Source: Chromera velia
Lineage: Eukaryota > Sar > Chromeraceae
Assembly (NCBI GenBank): GCA_018398765.1
Contig: JAHBMJ010000128.1
Location: 1-41,069 of the forward strand
DNA length: 41,069 nucleotides
Direction of reading: 5' to 3'
In this document: in pieces, positions 20,309 through 33,100 of the stretch
Numbering within the stretch: the first letter of the stretch is position 1
Layout: each line of letters opens with the position of its first letter
Notes under the pieces: generated by a model
The model's input: the letters and a program-made list of their open reading frames with translations, nothing else
Database searches by the model: none
What the model was told of the DNA's origin: nothing
Translations under genes and position numbers: made by a program

Positions 20309-22848
20309 CTGCAAAATCGAGGAAAGCACAAAGACAAACAAGAGTAGAGACAGAGCAAGAACGAGTCTCGGGATTGACTGTTGATTGCAGACAAAGTGAG
20401 TCAAACAAGAACTCCTCACCAAACAAAAAACACCTGAGAGAAAAAAACGGAGGAGAAAAAGTTAGAACGTGACCCCAACCGCTCCCTTTAATCTTACCTG
20501 AAGGACTTGTGCAGGGTGAAGGTGCAGAAAGAGCTCCACCCCCTCCTTAAACTCCCTCTGCGGTATCCCCTCGTCCCTCAAGGCCCTCTCAATCGAAGGA
20601 GAATCGAAAAACGCTCGTCCAACCGCCGACATCCTCCAAAAGCACCGCCTCTCCTTCTCACTCGCACCCTCCCGCAGCCACTCCTCCAACGAATCCACCA
20701 GCGCTCCTTGCTGACGCTCTGTGGTACCGTCCTGATGGAAGGCAATCAGTCGGTCAGTCAGGGCGCCGTCTGCCGTCTCTGCGTCCTCCTCCGTCCACTG
20801 CCTCTGCCTCTGGTGGAGGATCTGATCGTCCTCACCCCAGCCGCAGTTGGAGGAGCCCCCCCCTCTCTGTCCCTGGCTGTCACCCACAGCTGCGGCTGAC
20901 GGTTCTTCCTGCTGCTCACCCCTCCGCTTCCGCAACAGATTGCCTGACAGTGTGTGTCCCCCAATGAATCTTACCTTTTCTTCTTTGGTCTGGGTGCTTT
21001 TGTTCTCTTTCCTCTCTTCCCCTTTCTCCTCTGTCTCCTTCCCCTTCCGCTGATGGACAGGCTCGGACAAGGCAGGAACAGCAGAGGGTCCTTGTGGTGC
21101 GGCTTCTCCTGTGACAGAGGCAGGCACAGACGGGGCAGCACCCACTCCTGCACTCGCGACAGCGTCTCTACTTTCATGCGGATGCTCGCCGACAGCGTGT
21201 GCGACTCTCATTCTTCTCTCTGCGAATTCGAGGAGAGAGGGATCGTCTGAGAGGGGAAGGCTGTTGAGGGACAGGGAGGCCTCTCTCTCAGACTGATACT
21301 CAGACTCCCTCCCCCCTTCTCCTTCTTCAACGGCGGCAGCGACGGGGAGGGAGGCTGAAGCAGGCTCAGCAGCACCTTCTGAGTCCGCACGAGGGGGAGA
21401 AGGGGAAGGAGAGAATCCATCGATTAGGGCCACCTCTCTTCCTTCTGCTTTCCCTCCCGCGCCCTCCCCAGCAGGCTGAACGCCACCAAAAGCGCGAACA
21501 CTCTGTTCGCCCCCCTCCTCTGCCGGTGGCTGGAGGCCCGGAAAAGGGATTATCGGTTGACCTGGGCGGTCATGGCTGGAGTCTCCGGAGATGGGAGGGG
21601 CGACCGGGTGGGGGACCCTGAGCAGTTCTCTCACAATAGCACAGTGCTCTGCGGTCTCGTCACAAGAAGAGGCGATGAACCGCTTCTCGTTGTTTTCTCT
21701 CCTGCTCCCTTGGCTCATAGAAGCTCGAGAGAGGCAAATCATGCGGAAGGAGAAACTGGCGATGAAGGGGAGGAGACGGAGATCAGCAGGTGTCGAGCTG
21801 AGTGCCTCCCCACAGTCTTTCCCATTCGTCCTCCCAACACCCTCTACACCCCCTAGCCCTGCCTGTCTCGCCTTGTTTAGTCTTGCATTGACGCGCCGCG
21901 CTTGGGTGTCGATGATTTTCTCACACTTCTCAAAAAGCGCACCGTCAGATGGGAGCAGGGGCTCTCGGGGGATGACAAGATCCTCCCCCTTCACCCTTCT
22001 GTTTCGGTTCATCTCTCCCGTTCCCACCTTCCCCCCCCCTGCGGCTGCGAGGCGAGAAGACGGCTGCCGCATGGTCACCAGAGCGTGCCCCCCTTCCTGC
22101 AGGCAGAAGCGCAGCTCCTCTCTGCACATACACCACCGACAGCACTTCAGGGCCCTCAGCTGTCGGCAGCAACACGCTGCAACAGACAGACAGAAGCTGA
22201 AAGGTAGCAGCAGGAGTCTGTACAGAGACGCACCGACCCGCCTGCAATTGCAGCATGAGGGCCCCTTCTGCCCAGAGTCGCCGTCACAGCAGCGACAGCA
22301 CCGGAAGCTTCCGAGCACCCACCGCCAGATGCCCCCCCAGACCCTCTTCCACCACGGCACCTCCGGCACAGGCAGGCAGGTCCAAACTTGTCCTTCTTCC
22401 CCCTTTCTCTGTCTTTTTCTCAAGACGTTCTCCAGAAGGAATCTGACAACGATGAACCCCCCACAAACGGCACCAAACGAAAGAATCAGAAGGAATAGCA
22501 AGAGCACAAGAGCAACTCTCACCTCCAGAAGGATCGCTCTGTCCGTCACAACCTGCAAGAAATAGCGACCAAAAGCAACTCAGACGCGCACAGGCATGCA
22601 GGCAAGCCAACAGGCACACAAGCAGACACAGAGAACATATGTTTTCCTTCCTTCCTTCCCTCCTTCCTTCCTTCAATGCATCCGTCCATCCATCCATCTA
22701 CAGACAGGCTTTTTACCATTCCTTTTCGCTCTTCTGTTTTTCGGTCCCTGTGGTGGTGCAGACACAGGAGACAAAGAGTGAAGCAGGCAGATAAACAGAG
22801 AGGCAAGCAAGACAGTAAAACAAGCGGGCTAGGCGGCAGGCAGGCAGT

Positions 22849-22879
<31 letters not shown>

Positions 22880-24926
22880 AGAGACAGGCAGCCACATCGT
22901 TCTCATCGTTAAACAAACAGACAACCTTACAGACAGACACCCTGACAGAGAGACAGACTGTCATTCCCAGACACAGACAGCAAGAAGACCAATGCAACAG
23001 ACATCAAAAGAGACCGACGAGAGCAACGGGAGCAGAATTGATGGATAGATGGATGGATCGACGTCACCGCATCGAAACAGAGAAAAGAAAGAAAGAAAGA
23101 AAGTTTTAAGCCAGCCATTCTACGGCTGACTGACTGACAGACCGACCGACCCTCAGAATCACCACACCACAGAACCAAACGATGAGAGAGAACGTCTCCA
23201 GCCAGTTGAGGGCTGCAGACCTATACGGCCAGAGAAGCGTTTGAAGAAGGAGAAACAAGACGGCGTGGAAGTTCAAGATGGTGTACCGAGTGGACTCATT
23301 CTGTACAAGGAGAGCAAAGGGAATGCTCAAACGCCGTGCGTACACAACGAGTTCCCAGAAGATGAACCTATCGGAGTATCCAGATAGCAGCACACTGAAC
23401 CTTCGCTGAAAAGACCCCAGGTTCGCCCACACATTATGCAGCACCAATGCGTAGTAAGAGGGTTTCCTTCTCTCTGGTCTTGGCGGCAGCCGGCCGGCAC
23501 CCTTATGACCCTGTCCTGCTGCCCCCCCCCCCCCCCCCCCCNNNNNNNNNNNNNNNNNNNNNNNNNNNNCCCTCCGCCCCCCTCTGCCGTGCCCTCACGG
23601 AACTCCTCGCAGAGGCAATCGCCAGACAGACCCAGACAGGCACCCCAATGACCCCCGCAAGCAGGACACCCACAGACCAACCCTGCCAACGGGTGTAGGC
23701 GCGCACAGTCGGGCTGCACACAATGGAAGGGAATGTGTGGAGGCGGCGCTCCGAGAGGTCAGGGTGCAGAGGCTCGCACCTCAGGGAGGCGAGAGGGGCG
23801 CTGACGATGGACGGCGCCCACAAGAAAACCGTGGAAAGAATGACAGGGGTCATGTCCTGATGGAGAGACAGCAGCCGCACCCAGATGCTGGTCTCTCTAT
23901 CAAAAGTCCAACGGAAGACCCCTAACACTCGCCTGTTGTACGAAAGCCGCATGCAAAAGCGCTCACGAACCCACTCAAAGCTGTCAGAGAAAGAAGGAGA
24001 GACAGAGACGGTCCCCGCCGACCGCATCTCCAAAGGGGAAAGGTTCGCACCTCTGCTGGGCCCAGCAGCGGCACCAACTGCGCCCGCACCCCCCCCCAAA
24101 TTATCGGGAAGAGCACTGGGGGCATCCGCTTCAGGAGGAACTGTCACCATGCCCACTGTGTTTCTGCGAGTGGGTGGGAGAGCAATAGTGGAGCGTGTCT
24201 GTTCTCCGTCTCTCGATTCTCTCCCCTCCCCTTTCCCCTTTGCACCAGTGCAGTAGCTCGACAGAACCACCACCAGCCCGACAGAGCCGATCAAACCGAC
24301 AACCCCCAGCGGCACGAGGAGAGCGAGCATTTCCCGACCCGCCTCATTCTCCCCTGTCGACCAATCAAGGAGATCCATCAAGCACTTTATGCTGAACAGC
24401 TCTCCGATCGTGGGCAAACTGCGCAAGAAATCCAAAAACTCCTGCGCCGTCGTTGCCAAAAAAACCGCACCGCCCTCCATCGGATTTCCACCAGACGACC
24501 TCCCTTCTCCTCCCCCAACGCCCAAACCCCTCTCCGCGAGTTCTTCCCGAAAGACGATGAACGCGGGACGTGCGAGGTTCGCCAGGAAGCCCAGAGCTGT
24601 CAGAAACACCGTCAGGATCTTCGCAGCGATGGCAAAATCGGGCACGTCTTTTCTCGGGTTGTCCTTTGTGACCAAGCCTGTATAGCCGACCACCAGAGCC
24701 ACTGCCAAAAGGAAGAGCCCCACCCCCGCGACGATCGTCCGAGAGGCATCCGGGCACTCGCGGCACCGAATTTCTGTTCCCCTTCTCAACAGGTGTCGGC
24801 CCGTCTTGCACTCACTGCAAAGAGGCTGCATTCACACACACAAATTCTTTTTAACTGAATTGGACCCCAGAGAGAAAGAGGAGCTGGGCTGAAACGAAAG
24901 CATTGTCACCCTGAGACAGAGACCAA

Positions 24927-24963
<37 letters not shown>

Positions 24964-27900
24964 AGAGACTTCGAATCGACAAACAGCCAGTCATGCAAAG
25001 ACGACCACCCCAGTCTGAGAGTTAAGAAAGAGAACGCGAACGTCGGCAGAGTTATCTCGATCCCTTCACTGACTTACCCCTTCGTGTCCCTCTTCACAGA
25101 CAGTCCCAGCAGTCTCGTCTTGGAAGTGCCTCTGCACACTGCTGACAGCGTCGGCGAGGTCTTCGTGTCCGGGCTCGACAGAAGTGCAGGTGCCGTCGAA
25201 GGGGCACGGGACAACAACCGCGCGGGGCCAGCGCTGGACGAGGGAGAAGTTTCCGTGGGGGACGGGGCGGGGGTGCGCCATGAGTTGTTTCAGCGTCTGC
25301 TGGGAGCTGTCGAGTGACTGTGCCTCCAGGAGGCGCAAAGGAGAGAGGTGCTGCAGCTCGGTCCCGCACGAACCGTCACTACAAAGTTCCCAGCGGCGGT
25401 CTGCCTCCCTGCTTGTCAGAGCTTTCGGAAGGCGGCTCTGTTTGAGGACCTGAGACACTTGAGTGTCGGTCAGGAGCTGTCCACTGCATATGGAGTTGGG
25501 GGGGCAGGGTTCGCATGTGCCTGAGGTGAAGAGAGCAAGGGGTTTGTTCACTTTGTGCCAGTGAGAAATGATCTCTACAAGGGAGACGATCGGCTCTCCT
25601 TCAGAATTCTTCGTCTCGGGGGGAGAGAAGTAGAAACGTTCGACGCACCCGCACTGGGAAGGCAGCGTGGCCCCCCTCTGGCTGTGGCTGTTGAGGATGC
25701 ACTGCCTGCAGACGGAGGCGTCAGGGACAGAAGGGTCCCTGTAGAATCCCTCGTTGCAGAGACAGTCGAAGGAAGAGGTGCTCCCCCTCTTGCTCTGACT
25801 GTTGGAGTCGCAAGGACGGCATACGAAGCCCTCTTCTGGAGGGCTGCGGTAGAAGTTTTCCCTGCATCAAGGAAGGAAGGAAGGAAGGAAGGAAGGAAGG
25901 CATAAAAGGTGAGACAGCGGGGCAGGGTGGACAACTGGTGCGCAACGTGTTTTTCTTTTTTGCTCCCTTCGATGAATCTTTCTTTGGTTCTTTCTTTCTT
26001 TCTTTCTTTCCCTCTCTTTCTTTTTGCGGCGCGGTGCGGGTGTGTATGGGTGTATGAAGAAAAAGTCTCTTTGACGTTTTTGCCTGCAGCTGCAAGTGAG
26101 AGAAGGCGGAGAGGTAGATGTCTGGTGCGCATGTGACGGAAAGAGCTCCTTCGCTTTTCTTCTCTCCCTGGCGTATCGCTCTCTTGTTTTCCGTTTGCGT
26201 GGAAGAAACAGGAAAGATTCTCTGGGCAAGACCCAGTGATCTTCTCTGCATCAAACTGTTGTCCGTGTAAGCGACAGACAGACAAACAGACTGAGGGACT
26301 GACATGCAGAGGCAGGGTGAGTCCACAGTCATTCTGTCGGCGTTGGAGGGGCACCTGTCTGCCGTGACGACGATTGTGCAGTTACCGGTGTTGCCTGCCT
26401 TGTCGGTCCCTTCTACCAGAACGTTGAGGGTCTCCTCCGACGAGAAGTGTCGCTGCAGCTCTGACCCATTGGGGGTCCTGAAGGAGAGACGGACGTCGTC
26501 GGGGAGGTCCACGTTGTCACTGACAGTCGGATCGGCTAAGGAGAGGACCGGGGTCTCTCTGCTGATCTTCAGAGGGACTGGAGATGCGCAGGTCATCTGC
26601 GGGGGCTCTCGGTCTGCCCCCATGTAGAAAGGGAATCAGTTCCCACACAGGCAGAGGCAGGGGACAGTCGCTCTCAATTCAGTGAACCTTTTGTCTTTTT
26701 GATGGTTTCTTCTTCAGTCTGCTGATGCATTGAGCCAGCCGACCAGTCAGTCCGTGAGTACGACCATGAACGAGAAACCAGCATGGGTAGAGGCGCTTCT
26801 CAAAAAGGAGAAGGGGGGCATGGGGGAGGGTGGAGGAAAAGGGCAAGAGGGGTCAGAAAGGTGGAAAGGAAATTGCATGAGAAACGATCAAGTTTTCGTC
26901 CGGACGGTTGATGCTACTTCCCGTCTTCGTTTTCTTTTTTGTTTGCTTGCTTTCATTTATTCATTCATTCATCCATTCATTTATTGATTGTTTCTTTCTT
27001 TCTTTCTTGTCTGTCTGTCTGTCTGTCTTTTCTTCTTTTTTTCTTCCGCAGTCGATGGTTTTCCTTCTTCGACTTCGCAAAAGCAGCTACTGAGACTGAC
27101 CGACCGATAATTCCGACAGTGAATTCGCACGTGCCTTCATTCTCTCGTGAGAGAGAGTCTATCAGTCGCACTCGGATCTTCTCAGGCTTCCCAACGTCAA
27201 AGAGCCGCGGCTCAACGGGAGGGGAGAACTTGATGTGAATTCGGGAGGCGCTGTTGCCCTGAAGGTCTCCTTCTCCTTCACGGTCGAGAGAAGAGAACGG
27301 AAAGGGGAAGAAGCGGGCGAAGGAAGCCCTCGAGGATCTCCAGAAGGATGCACCGCGGTCGTTCTGGAAGTGAATTGCCGGAGAGGGACACTGAGTCGTC
27401 ACTGCACACATAAGAATGTTCACGCAGACACACATTTTCTCCCTCCCTTCCCCTCTATCTCAGCCGCTCTTTTACACAAAGAGACAGAGCCACACACACA
27501 CACACACACACACACACATGCACAGACGCGGGGTGTAAGACGGGTGGGGGAGGGATGCTGTGCTGCGTGGCCGCACAAGAACTCCTCAATAGATGAAACA
27601 TACTCCTTTCATACCTACCTACAGATAAACAGAAAAAAAAAAGAAAGCAAGAGAGAGAGAGAGGGGNGGGGGGGGGGGGGGGGGAGAGAGACAGAGACAG
27701 AGACAGACAGACAGAACCAGCCAGACAGACAGAACCGGCCATCCAGACACAGGGCGGCAAAGGGAGCCGACACGACATGAAGGAGGAAGTGGCCAGCTCA
27801 ATTGTCTAAACAAACAACCCCCCAGGAGGGTCGATACATTCTTTTGGTGTCTGGGGCTATTCAAGAACGTGTGAATGCGTGGATTTGTGGATCCATGTAT

Positions 27901-29732
27901 CTATGTCATTCGAAATATGCGTCTGCCCGATTCCAGACCCCTAAGTATGAAAATTTCTATTTCAATAGAGAAAAGATCCTGCTGATTGACCCTTCACACG
28001 CAAACACGTGTACACATCCTGGCCCCGACTCACTCAAGAGGGGCACAAGCGAGAAATCCCGACCAGTCAGACCGCCCCCTTCACCCAAACCGAGCTGTCC
28101 TTCCTCGTTCCTCCCTGCACCCACCACTCCGCCCCCAGTGATCAGGAGCGAAGAGAGAGACCCAGACCCCCCCTTCCACAGCCTCTCCACCCTGACTCCT
28201 TCAACCTCCCGAGGCTCTCTTTGAGTGGTCGTTTGGCCGTAAATGCCGTCATTGTTCGAACGCCCAAGGTAGAACACCCTACCGTCTCCCACTCGAACGA
28301 CTAAATGACTCACACCCGCTGCGATCTCTACGGCTCCTCCCGGGAGCTTCTCCAACGGCTGGGGAGTTGAAGAGAAGGATCCTAATGTGCCTCCGATATT
28401 AGACCCAAACCGAAAAACCTTTCCAGAGGAAGTGAGGACCAAAGAGTGAGTTTGACCCGCCGCCACTGCAACAACTCTCTCCCCTCCCGTCCCAACAAAA
28501 ACCTCGACAGGCTTAGTCTCTCTCTCGCCCCTCCTCCCATCCCCCAGTTGACCCAGAAAGTTCCACCCCCAAGAGAAGAGCCGCCCAGAACGGCAGGCGA
28601 TGAGTGTGTGACTGCCTCCCAGGGCCACCTGCGTGACGGCTTCTCCCTCCAGCACCGCCGCACTCACAAGAGAGGCATTGCGCCGGGTCTCTCTGTCTCC
28701 AAGGCCGAGCTGCCCGTGCTCTCCCCGCCCCCACATGAATAGGTTTCCCTCTTCTGTCCAGGCGGCACTGCAAGCAACCAGGCAGAAAGGGAAACAGAAA
28801 GAAATGTGACCGGATTGTTTAAAAAAAAAAAAACAAGCAGAGCAGCGAGGAGGCAAAGAATGCAGACAGACAGACAGACAGACAGACAGACAGGCAGACC
28901 TGTGACTCCCCCCACACGCCACGCCAACGACCCTCTCGCCCTCCAGTCCTTCCACAGGCAGCGGCCTCCAGTCACTCCAATCTCCCCACACCCATCCACT
29001 CCCACGCCCGAGTTGTCCGAAACTGTTGTCACCGAATGAGACCACCGTCCCGTTCCCCAACAGAACCAGAGAGAAGGAGAATGCGTGCCCTCCCCCTCCG
29101 CAAACGTCGACGACGTCGGAGAGAGAGGGCACTCTCGTCGGCAGTCTGAAGTTCCCTATGTCCTCCAGCCCCAGCTGGCCGTCCCTGTTGGAACCGAAGA
29201 CAAAAAGGTCTCCCCGGTTGTCAACCATCAAAGAATGTTTGCCACCTTGCGCGACGAGTGAGGGGGAACCGACTGCAAGCACGACGGGAAACACCGTGTC
29301 CTCTCTCTCTCTCTGCGTGAGTGTCCCATTTCTTAGACACATGCGACATTCAAATGAACAAACACAGAAATGCGCCTACACCCATGCGTGCACGGAGGTG
29401 AGAGAAAGCGAGAGACAACATTGTCGTGCAGCCCTGACGGTCGCAATTCAGAGGCAGCGTGCAGTCAAAAAAGTGCAAAAGGCAAACAAGGAAACAGGCA
29501 GTGGAAGCTTGCACAATTTTGCACATGGGTACGGAAATGATGGGAAACATGCAAATGGGAGCAGGCAACCAAGAAAAACAGGGAGAGAAGGGGAGAGGAG
29601 AGAAGATAAAGGGCGAGAAGCGACGGAGCGTGGAATAGAGAGGAGAAACACAGAGAGCGGAGAGGGAAGGAGAGAAAGGGAGAGAGCCAGAGAGAACAAA
29701 AGAGGGAGAGGGAGAGGGAGAGGGGGAGAGAG

Positions 29733-29767
<35 letters not shown>

Positions 29768-30029
29768 GAAAGAAAGAGATGCGAAGACGCGAGAATTAAA
29801 GAGAACAGACGGGAGAACTGTCAAAATGCTAGAAAACAAAAGCTGAAGAGAGAGAGGCACGCAACCGACCAACCACAGAGAGTCCCGTCGCCACTGCTGG
29901 AGGTGCCCTGAGGGCACTCGCAGACAAACGACCCGACGGTGTCTCTGCAAATCGCACGAGCGTCACAGTGCCCTTCCGCCATCACCGCACACTCGTCGAG
30001 GTCGAGCGCTGGGAGACAGACAGACAGAC

Positions 30030-30060
<31 letters not shown>

Positions 30061-30078
30061 GAGAAAGACGCACTCACA

Positions 30079-30120
<42 letters not shown>

Positions 30121-33100
30121 GAGAGAGAGAGAGAGAGAGAGACCATTCAGGGCAATGCGCATGCACGGCAAGCCTACTCAACACATCAATAGGGCAATCA
30201 TTATGCTCTCCTCTGTCAAATGAGAAGAAATTTACTTGTGCCGACTCACTTCCACATGCGTATACCATGACAGAGATATAGAATCTTTGCGGGTATGCAT
30301 GTCATCACACATGCAGGTCTTGAGGAAGCATATACGTACATGACTGTCCGTATGTATTGAAGAACGAAGGAAATCGTGTCTTCTTTGCCATGATCTACAG
30401 CCCGCCTGCTTCCTTCCATTCATCGTCTATCGATGCAAGGCCTCCCTGTCCCATTTGCTCCCCTACTCCCATCACTGTCTAAAGAGAACACATGGGCACG
30501 TGCAATTCCCGACTCATCTAAAAGGGACACAAACGAAAGCTTATCTCGATGACTTAGACCCTCCCCCCCACCCAAACCGAGCTGTCCTTCTTCGTTCCTC
30601 CCTGCACCAACCACTCCGCCCCCAGTGATCAGGAGCGAAGAGAGAGACCTATACCCCCCCTTCCACAGCCTCTCCACCCTGACTCCTTCAACCTCCCGAG
30701 GCTCTCTTTGAGTGGTCGTGTGGCCAAGTCCCAGTTCCCCGTTCTCGTTTTTCCCAAAGGAGAACACCCTTCCGTCCTTCACACGAACGAAAGAGTGACT
30801 CCCACCCGCAGCGATCTCTACGACTCCCTCCGGCAGCTTCTCCACCCACTGGGGAGTCGAAAAAATATCCTCAGAGCTCCCCAACCCCAGTTGGCCATAC
30901 TCATTATCCCCAAACCCCAAAACCTTTCCGGAGGAGGTCAGGATCAGAGAGTGATCCGCACCCGCCGCCACTGCAACAACTCTCTCCCCTCCCGTCCCAA
31001 CGAAAACCTCGACAGGACTAGCCTCTCTCTCAAGATCCCCACTTCTCCCATTCCCCACCTGCCCAGCATCATTCTTCCCCCAAGAGAAGAGCCGTCCAGA
31101 GCGGCAGGCGATGAGGGTGTGCATTCTTCCCAGGGCCACCTGCGTGACGGCTTCTCCCTCCAGCACCGCCGCACTCACAAGAGAGGCATTGTGCCGGGTC
31201 TCTCTGTCTCCGAGGCCGAGCTGCCCGTCCTCTCCCCGCCCCCACATGAATAGGTTTCCCTCTTCTGTCCAGGCGGCACTGCAAGCAACCAGGCAGAACG
31301 GAGAAAGCACAGTTGATCAGCAGAGAAAAAAAAAATCAAACAGACCAAACCACACCAGCGAAAGGACCCTCCCTGCAACATCTCGTCTGCCATTCAGGGA
31401 AGGGAGAAAAAATTGACCGGATTTTTTTCCAAAAAAAGAATCAGAGCAGCGAGGAGGCAATAATGCAGACAGACAGACAGACAGACAGACAGACGGGCAG
31501 GCAGGAAGGCAGGCAGACAGACAGGCAGACCTGTGACTCCCCCCACACGCCACGCCAACGACACTCTCGCCCTCCAGTCCCTCAACAGGCAGCGGCCTCC
31601 AGTCACTCCAATCTCCCCACACCCATCCACTCCCACGCCCGAGTTGTCCGTAGTAACGATTGCTACCGGAAGAAAGCACCGTTCCGTTCCCCAACAGGAG
31701 CAGAGAAAAGTCCGAGCCCCCGCAAACGTCGACGACGTCGGAGAGAGAGGGCACTCTCGTCGGCAGTCTGAAGTTCCCTATGTCCTCCAGCCCCAGCTGG
31801 CCGTCCCTGTTGGAACCGAAGACAAAAAGGTCTCCCCGGTTGTCACCCATCAAAGAATGTTCGCCACCTTGCGCGACGAGAGAGGGGGAACCGACTGCAA
31901 GCACGACGGGAAACACCGTGTCCTCTCTCTCTCTTTCTCTTTGTCTGCGTGAGTGTGTGTGTGTGCGTGTGTTATGTCGTAGACACGCGCCACATTCAAA
32001 TGAACAAACACAGAAATGCGCCTACACTCATGCATGCACGGAGGTGAGAGAAAAAGAGAGACAACGTTGCGCTCCAATTCAGAAGTGGTGTGCAGTCACA
32101 AAAGGGCCAAAGCCAAAGTTCAAAGATTCTCCATCAGAATACAAGTCGATACGAATGATTTGAATCCCGGTTAAAATTCATGCAAGAAAAAGAGAACACA
32201 AACGTAAACAGATAAGGAAAGGGGGAGGGAAAAGAAGACGGCAATCATGAATGACTGAAAAAAAAAGAAAAACGGATGAGCGGGGCGAAATAGAGAGGGG
32301 TAGAGAGGGAGAGAGATGAGAGACCTTCTGGTCGCTCCACCGTGACAGTCAGGTTGAAGCTGCTGCCGTCACCTCTCTGGCCGACGACGACGAAAACTTC
32401 CGAGCTTCCCCTCTCCACAAACGACACCCGCGATCTTCCGTTCCCGCAACTGTTCTTGAAGTCCCAAACGCCGCCATCCCATCCCTCACATTGACAGACA
32501 GAGGAATCAGAGGGACACCCTGCCCCTGACAGAACTCCAATTATCGTGTTTACCTGCAGGTCAAGTCACATGAGAGAAAAGAGAAAGGACACGTCGGGGA
32601 TGAATTCATCATACTTGATGCACTGAATGATACTAAAGAAAGCAGAAACAAAAAAACCAAGCGCGGTCTGCCTGCCTGAAATACACCGAAGGAAAAAACA
32701 AACTCAGCCACCATACAGATTCGATGACTCCAAGTCCATATTGTGGCTGCTCTGAAGAAATCTACGGTGTATCTGAGTAATGAAAGGAAGCGCCCGAAAT
32801 CTGAACTGAACCATCTCACGAGACACGGCAGCATTTTTTAGAAAAGGGCCAACAGAAGCGAATGCACAACACCACACCCACACACCGCAAGAGAAACAAG
32901 GACAGAGAAAGAGAAGACGCTGACCGATGTGCCAGTGCAGGTATCCACAGAGACAGCAAGGAGACGCCCATTCGATTCGGGAAGCCGGAGCCTGTACCAG
33001 ACCCCAGGCCTCGAAGCGCTACCCCCGCACTCCCCAAACTCTCCATCCCCCGTCGCCCTCTCCCAGTTTCCCTCCACAGAGGTTGTCTCCATCCCTTCTG

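Noticed and set aside
21591-22565. 324-codon plus-strand frame
   Set aside because: Antisense of the receptor's cytoplasmic-tail exon, which is in phase with flanking exons.
28418-28447. Reading the RCC1 cassettes as two separate RCC1 genes
   Set aside because: Cassettes lack starts and stops of their own and splice in phase with EGF, HYR and PPC exons on both sides.
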